Shown: positions 59,921 through 64,000 of the stretch, piece by piece
Layout of the letters: the number at the start of each line of letters is the position of its first letter
Numbering within the stretch: the first letter of the stretch is position 1
NCBI GenBank assembly: GCA_022578605.1
Contig: MU394057.1
Location: forward strand, 744,001-808,000
Direction of reading: 5' to 3'
Source: Camillea tinctor
Lineage: Eukaryota; Ascomycota; Sordariomycetes; Xylariales; Xylariaceae
Length of the DNA: 64,000 nt
The notes under the pieces: model-generated
Databases searched by the model: none
Seen by the model: only the letters and a program-made list of their open reading frames with translations
Told to the model about the DNA's origin: nothing
Position numbers and translations under genes: made by a program

Positions 59921-60406
59921 ATGGGTCAAAACGCCAGCCACCTCGAGTACGGCCTCGACGGGAGCTCCATAAACGACAGCTCATCATCCCGCCGGCGCAG
60001 CCGCTGGGGCGGCTCCCGCCCGCTCTCCACATCATCGAGCTACTTCCCCAGCCTCTCGAAGCGGTCCTCCGTATCCTCGACCTCATCCACCTCCTCATCC
60101 TCACCCACCTCCGACTCTCCCTCCCCATCCTCCGAATCTCCTGCCCCCTCTAAGCCCGCCTCCTCCTCCCTGATAGGCAGCAACTACGCGCTCCCGCCGC
60201 TGGACCGCGAGTACGCCAAGCCGACCGAGGAGCTCGACGTCGCGGCCCAGCTGGCCAAGAAGCCGGCGTATTGGTCGGCGCAAGGCTGGGTGCACCGGGC
60301 GGCCGCCGCGGCGGACCCGGCGCCCCGCGTAGAGGACCCCGAGACGCGGGCGCGCAAGTTCGCCGAGGCTAAGAGGGAGCTGCTGGCTTCGGCTGGCAGG
60401 TTGTGA
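59921..60406 (+). CDS. Small Ser-rich protein with N-myristoylation-type start
   Basis: Single exon, 161 aa from the ATG at 59921. The start MGQNAS fits the MGxxx(S/T) consensus for N-myristoyltransferase, which is why I prefer it over an in-frame ATG 45 codons upstream (59786). Residues ~15-90 are a Ser/Pro/Arg-rich, likely phosphorylated disordered tract. The C-terminal ~75 residues are conserved-looking: NYALPPLDREYAKPTEELD, VAAQLAKKPAYWSAQGWV, and a basic helix ARKFAEAKRELLASAG. I do not recognise a named family. Membrane association through a lipid is inference. Confidence 0.75.
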   Translation: MGQNASHLEYGLDGSSINDSSSSRRRSRWGGSRPLSTSSSYFPSLSKRSSVSSTSSTSSSSPTSDSPSPSSESPAPSKPASSSLIGSNYALPPLDREYAKPTEELDVAAQLAKKPAYWSAQGWVHRAAAAADPAPRVEDPETRARKFAEAKRELLASAGRL

Positions 60407-61320
60407 GGGAAAAATGATCGGATTCTTTCATTTTTCACACACACACACACACACACGCATATCCCCATCTCTCCTCTTCTCCCTTCTTTTTCATTTATGC
60501 ATATATATATGCACTTATGAACGGAAATCTTTCTTTGGAAATCTGGAAGGGAAGATGAACTTAACCTTATGATATTCTCTTTTTTTTTTTTTTTTTTTCT
60601 GGATTTCGTTATTCCCCTAAGGGGTCTAAACGAGATAAAGGAAGATGGAGGGGTAGAGCACGAGCACGAGCACGAGCACCTGAGCCATCGCCACAACCAC
60701 CATCATCAATCATCATCCATCAATCAAATCAATCAGTAAGGAGGAAAGCAAAGGAGTCATAGAATAAACGGCATCTCGGAGAAACACTCTTTTTAGACGA
60801 AGGAAAGGGGATCCTAGACATTATACCCAAGCAGGCTTTGCGAAATACACAGATACGGGCGTTTTTTCTGGGATTAAAAGGGGCGGAAAGAAAGTGGGCA
60901 AGGATGATGATATTTTTCATCGTTCTTCTCTGGGACTGGGAAATGGAGAGAGAGGAGAAGAGGGTTATAGTAATTGAAAGAGGTGGGAATTAGAAATGAA
61001 AACGCCCGGACGCAGAGTTGATTTGGTCGAATCAATCTAGGAGAGAGGCGGGACCGGGGGAACTTTCATTTCTCATATCAGCTCTACACTACAGACAAAT
61101 TAGACTAGATTCGAAAGTAGAAACAAGAAAGCAAAAGAAAAGAAAAGAAAAAAAAAACAAGAATCATCAAAGCAGTTACTTGTTCCATAACAATCTTTCT
61201 TCTCCTTTAACATTCAGGTCATGTTGTTTTTTGCTCATCTCATCATACGACGTATCGTTATGTACACGTGATACCAATCTCATGTTTTCTTTTGACAGTG
61301 GCGTGCCTCGCTCGCTCCGT
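60407..61320. other. Convergent spacer
   Basis: 3' flanks of convergent genes: an AC microsatellite (60437-60456), a poly-T run near 60580-60598, GAGCAC repeats (60657-60678) and AAAAG repeats near 61130-61160. Confidence 0.6.
60437..60456 (+). repeat. AC dinucleotide microsatellite
   Basis: About ten AC units, 30 bp after the stop codon of the small Ser-rich protein gene. Confidence 0.85.
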
Positions 61321-62211
61321 TTACTCGAGTCTCGACGACAAGTTGATGCCGTAGGCGACGGTGGCGACTAGGGTGATGAGATTCAGCAGCGAGGAAATGC
61401 CGTGCAGCTTTCCGAACTGCTTGTTCAGCGCCTTCATCTTGTCCGAGTGAGGCGGGCCGTCAAAGCTATTCTTGCCATCTTCCTTCTCTACATTGCACCA
61501 GCGACGTTTCCTGTCAGCAAGCAAGCACATACATAACTATTCATAGGTAAGGTGGGCAGGCAGGGGGGGAAAAGGGGAATTGTTTTTTTCTTCCCGTCGG
61601 CCCGGTATGAGAAAAAAAAACAAGGCATCAACGGAGGTAGAATTCATGTTACGAAGGCGCACGTACCTTGGTCCCTTCGCTTCGCAGTGACCTTATTAGT
61701 CTCCGGCAGCAGGTAAGCCCAGTTGACCAAGCCGGTGGCGAAGACGGTGCACAGAGGCACTAGCACGCCCCAGCGGTTCGAGGCATGCAGCACGCCACCG
61801 ATGCCCGTGGGCGTCGTGGTCCCGTCCAGCGCGGTCCTAAGCACGCTGCTGCCCGGGTAGGTCACGGCGAGGATCACGGGGGCGACGGTCTGGATGCCGA
61901 AGTAGGTGGGGAACAGGGCGCGCTGGAGGATGGCGAACTGCGGCCGCTCGAGCACCTTGATGGAGGTTATGGAGTTGATGAAGGTCTGCAGCAGGAAAAA
62001 AAAAAAGGGTTATGTGTGAGATGGATCACATTGTTTACGACTATTGTATACTTACATGGAAGACCTGGGTTCCCAGCAGTGTACCATAACTATATATTAT
62101 CGTGAAGGTTAGTAACCTAGTCAATTATAGCTTAGGCATGGATATGAGCATGAGAACATACGAGAGGATGTGGTACGGTGCTGGGGATAAAAGCAGATAT
62201 CCTTCTCCCAT
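61321..62211 (-). CDS. DUF4149 / TMEM205-like membrane protein
   Basis: Four exons: 62211-62162, 62089-62056, 61985-61667, 61487-61321 (donors GTATGT, GTAAGT, GTACGT); 189 aa, frame closes. Landmarks: PAPYHILSYGTLLGTQVFHT, FINSITSIKVLERPQFAILQ, LFPTYFGIQTVAPVILAVTY, GVLVPLCTVFATGLVNWAYL, LPETNKVTAKRRDQ, and a C-terminal LNKQFGKLHGISSLLNLITL helix. These match the four-helix DUF4149 family that includes human TMEM205. No enzymatic activity is known. Divergent from KU80, with 763 bp between starts. Confidence 0.9.
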
Positions 62212-62974
62212 GTTGATATAAATAAACTGAAGATATTTTGGTATTTCGGTGTAAGTTGAAAATAGAGAAGAAAAGAGATGTTCCAGATGTTCCGGCAAGT
62301 TTTGAGTACTACCTATCATAAAGGGTAGTAGTATACTAGAATTAAGTAGTAGGTAGGTACTAGAACTTAAGTATAGTACTGGATTATACAAGGTTCTCAT
62401 GCAACCAACGGGTATCGGATGATCCGTGAATGACGTTTTACAAGTGCTCATAACTAATCGCTGTATATAAGTGGATGGTCCCGAGATGTCTCCATACCCA
62501 CTACTCAAAGAAGCTTGGACCACTATTGTACGTCGGTAAATTGAAGCAAAGCTGTACGACTAGGTACAATAGTAGGCTAGCAGATCATCACGTGGCCACG
62601 CGCCTGCCTGGCTCTTTGTTCTATTCCTGTAAAGCAAGTTCCCAGGCGCGTTCTAGGCAGATACAGCGCTTCTCCATTAAACCAGTAACTAATGCAGCTC
62701 TAGTGCAGCTAGGCCCTATCATGTTACATCTTTAAAGCTTCTTACTTCCTCAGCTTCCCTAGGGACGCTTTGTGTAAGTCACCATTCTTTTTCTTTTTCT
62801 TTTTCCCTCTCTTTTTCTTCTCAACATGTCCCTAATATGGAATTAACCTTCCTATCAATTTCATGATTTCCTCCTATCCTCGTTGATTTTATTTTGGGGG
62901 TTTTTTTCTTGTCGTCTTAACTTGCTTCATCTCATAAGTCCGCCCCACCATCAGTGATCACCATCACCATCACC
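62212..62974. promoter_or_regulatory. Divergent region DUF4149 gene / KU80
   Basis: About 760 bp between start codons. AT-rich on the left; the KU80 leader has CTTTTT-type pyrimidine repeats (62787-62820) and CACCAT repeats just before the ATG (62959-62974). Confidence 0.5.
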
Positions 62975-64000
62975 ATGGCGGATAAAGAAGCTACCATTTA
63001 TATCGTCGACCTTGGTTCGTCCATGAGTGACTGTCACAATGGCCGGCTCGAATCAGACCTCGACTGGAGTATGCGCTATATCTGGGACCGCATCTCCAAC
63101 ACTGTAGCAGCATCGCGGAAAACTTGGAATGTGGGAGTGATCGGCGTGAGGACCGAGGACACTAGCAATCCGCTGCAAGATCAAGAGGATGGTTACGATA
63201 ATATCTCTGTCCTGCAAGAGCTTGGTCCCATGAATTTAGAGGCTATGAGGGCATTACAGAGTCGCATCAAACCCAACGACTGCGATGCAGGTGATATCGT
63301 ATCTGCCATCGTCTTGGCCATTGAGATGATCCGGAGGTTCACCAAAAAGCTGAAATATCACCGTAAAATCGTTCTTGTCACGGACGGTATGGCCCCCATC
63401 GATGGAAGTGATGATTTTGACGAGATTGCCGCAAAAATGAAGGACAGTGAAATTCAGCTCGTCGTGCTGTAAGCCAGCCCATTACATCTCTGAAGCCTTT
63501 CTGCGTCTACACACTAACCCTATTTCAGGGGCGTAGACTTTGATGATGCCGAGTTCGGCTTCAAGGAAGAAGACAAGCCAAGTACCAAGCGGGAAAATGA
63601 AAGGCTATTGAAGCTGCTAGTTGATCAGTGCGATGGTCTATACGGAACCATGGCCGAAGCTATATCAAACCTCGAAATTCCTAGGATTAAACCTGTCAGG
63701 CCCTACAAGACTTACGATGGCCCACTCACCCTCGGAGATCCAAACGAACACAAGGATGCTATGAGCATCAGTGTGGAGCGATACTTCAAGACTCATAAGG
63801 CGACTATTCCACCGGCGAGCCGGGTTGTCTCCAAGGTCGGTGAGGGAGACCCTTCTAAACCAAGTGAAGGCGCAAATGACGAGGAGATGCAAGGGGTAGA
63901 GTCGACTTCTTTTGCTGGTATAACGCAAGCTCGCACATACAAAGTCAATGACCCAGATGCGCCTGGGGGGAAACGAGATGTCGAGTTCGAATCCCTGGCC
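62975..64000 (+). CDS. KU80: DNA end-binding protein Ku80 (5' part; cut by window edge)
   Basis: Subunit of the Ku70/Ku80 ring that binds double-strand breaks for non-homologous end joining and also acts at telomeres. Exons 62975-63468 and 63529->64000 (intron GTAAGC...CTAACCC...TTCAG, 60 nt). The N-terminal von Willebrand A-like domain is visible: ATIYIVDLGSSMSDC with a MIDAS-like DxGxS, RKTWNVGVIGVRTEDT, GDIVSAIVLAIEMI, KIVLVTDGMAPIDG and VVLGVDFDD. The linker (LYGTMAEAISNLEIPRIKPV and RPYKTYDGPLTLG) leads into the start of the central beta-barrel core at the window edge. The C-terminal arm lies outside. The start is the first in-frame ATG before the domain. Confidence 0.95.

Noticed and set aside
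60184..60696. 170-codon minus-strand open frame
   Set aside because: Antisense to the myristoylation-type gene and its 3' microsatellites.

Overview
The window is nuclear DNA of a filamentous ascomycete (Pezizomycotina). Genes are split by short introns (about 60-210 nt) with GTAAGT/GTATGT/GTACGT donors, CTAAC/CTGAC branch points and CAG/TAG acceptors. Coding exons are GC-richer than the AT-rich spacers, and the proteome is ascomycete-like (Stb3, Par32-type, L24-like Rlp24, Gfd2-like DEDDh protein, ING/PHD, Ku80). Spacers are crowded with TAGGT/ACCTA-type hexamers, and RLP24 carries a spliceosomal twin intron. Both hint at Sordariomycetes, perhaps Xylariales/Hypoxylaceae, but that placement is only a guess.

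Layout. 1-7.5 kb: CWC22 splicing factor (minus, cut by the window edge), DPM2 subunit of dolichol-phosphate-mannose synthase (plus), and a large BCAS3-like WD40 protein (minus). 7.5-14.2 kb: mostly spacer, with one small SnoaL/NTF2-like gene (minus) and a poly-G run ending in a 10-N assembly gap. 14.2-18.7 kb: an 862-aa ING-domain/PHD-finger chromatin reader (minus) and a four-exon bactofilin-like beta-helix protein (minus). 18.7-28.8 kb: a 10-kb stretch in which I can support no gene. 28.8-36 kb, all plus: a C2H2 zinc-finger protein, a conserved fungal multi-pass membrane protein and a Par32/DUF3602 protein. 36.9-42.2 kb: RLP24 (minus) divergent from PAM18/TIM14 (plus), then a seven-exon Gfd2/YDR514C-like DEDDh nuclease-fold protein (minus). 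42.2-52.6 kb: mostly spacer with a single-exon Sin3-binding STB3 gene (minus). 52.6-64 kb: TOP3 (minus), a DUF1295 membrane protein (plus), a roughly 550-bp MITE-like element, a putatively myristoylated small protein (plus), a DUF4149 membrane protein (minus) and KU80 (plus, cut by the right edge).

The genes form no biosynthetic cluster. They are core housekeeping functions: splicing, ER glycosylation, 60S biogenesis, mitochondrial import, DNA topology and repair, and chromatin. Several divergent pairs share short promoters: CWC22/DPM2, RLP24/PAM18, TOP3/DUF1295 and DUF4149/KU80. All multi-exon models were built by hand from splice signals and checked for reading-frame closure; none is supported by transcript data.

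Most notable observations: (1) a [D1,2]-type stwintron in RLP24, without which the conserved zinc-finger/basic-motif frame cannot be joined; (2) a bactofilin-like protein in a fungus; (3) an in-frame, acid-free basic N-terminal extension upstream of the canonical TOP3 start, resembling a mitochondrial presequence; (4) a MITE with 99-bp terminal inverted repeats.
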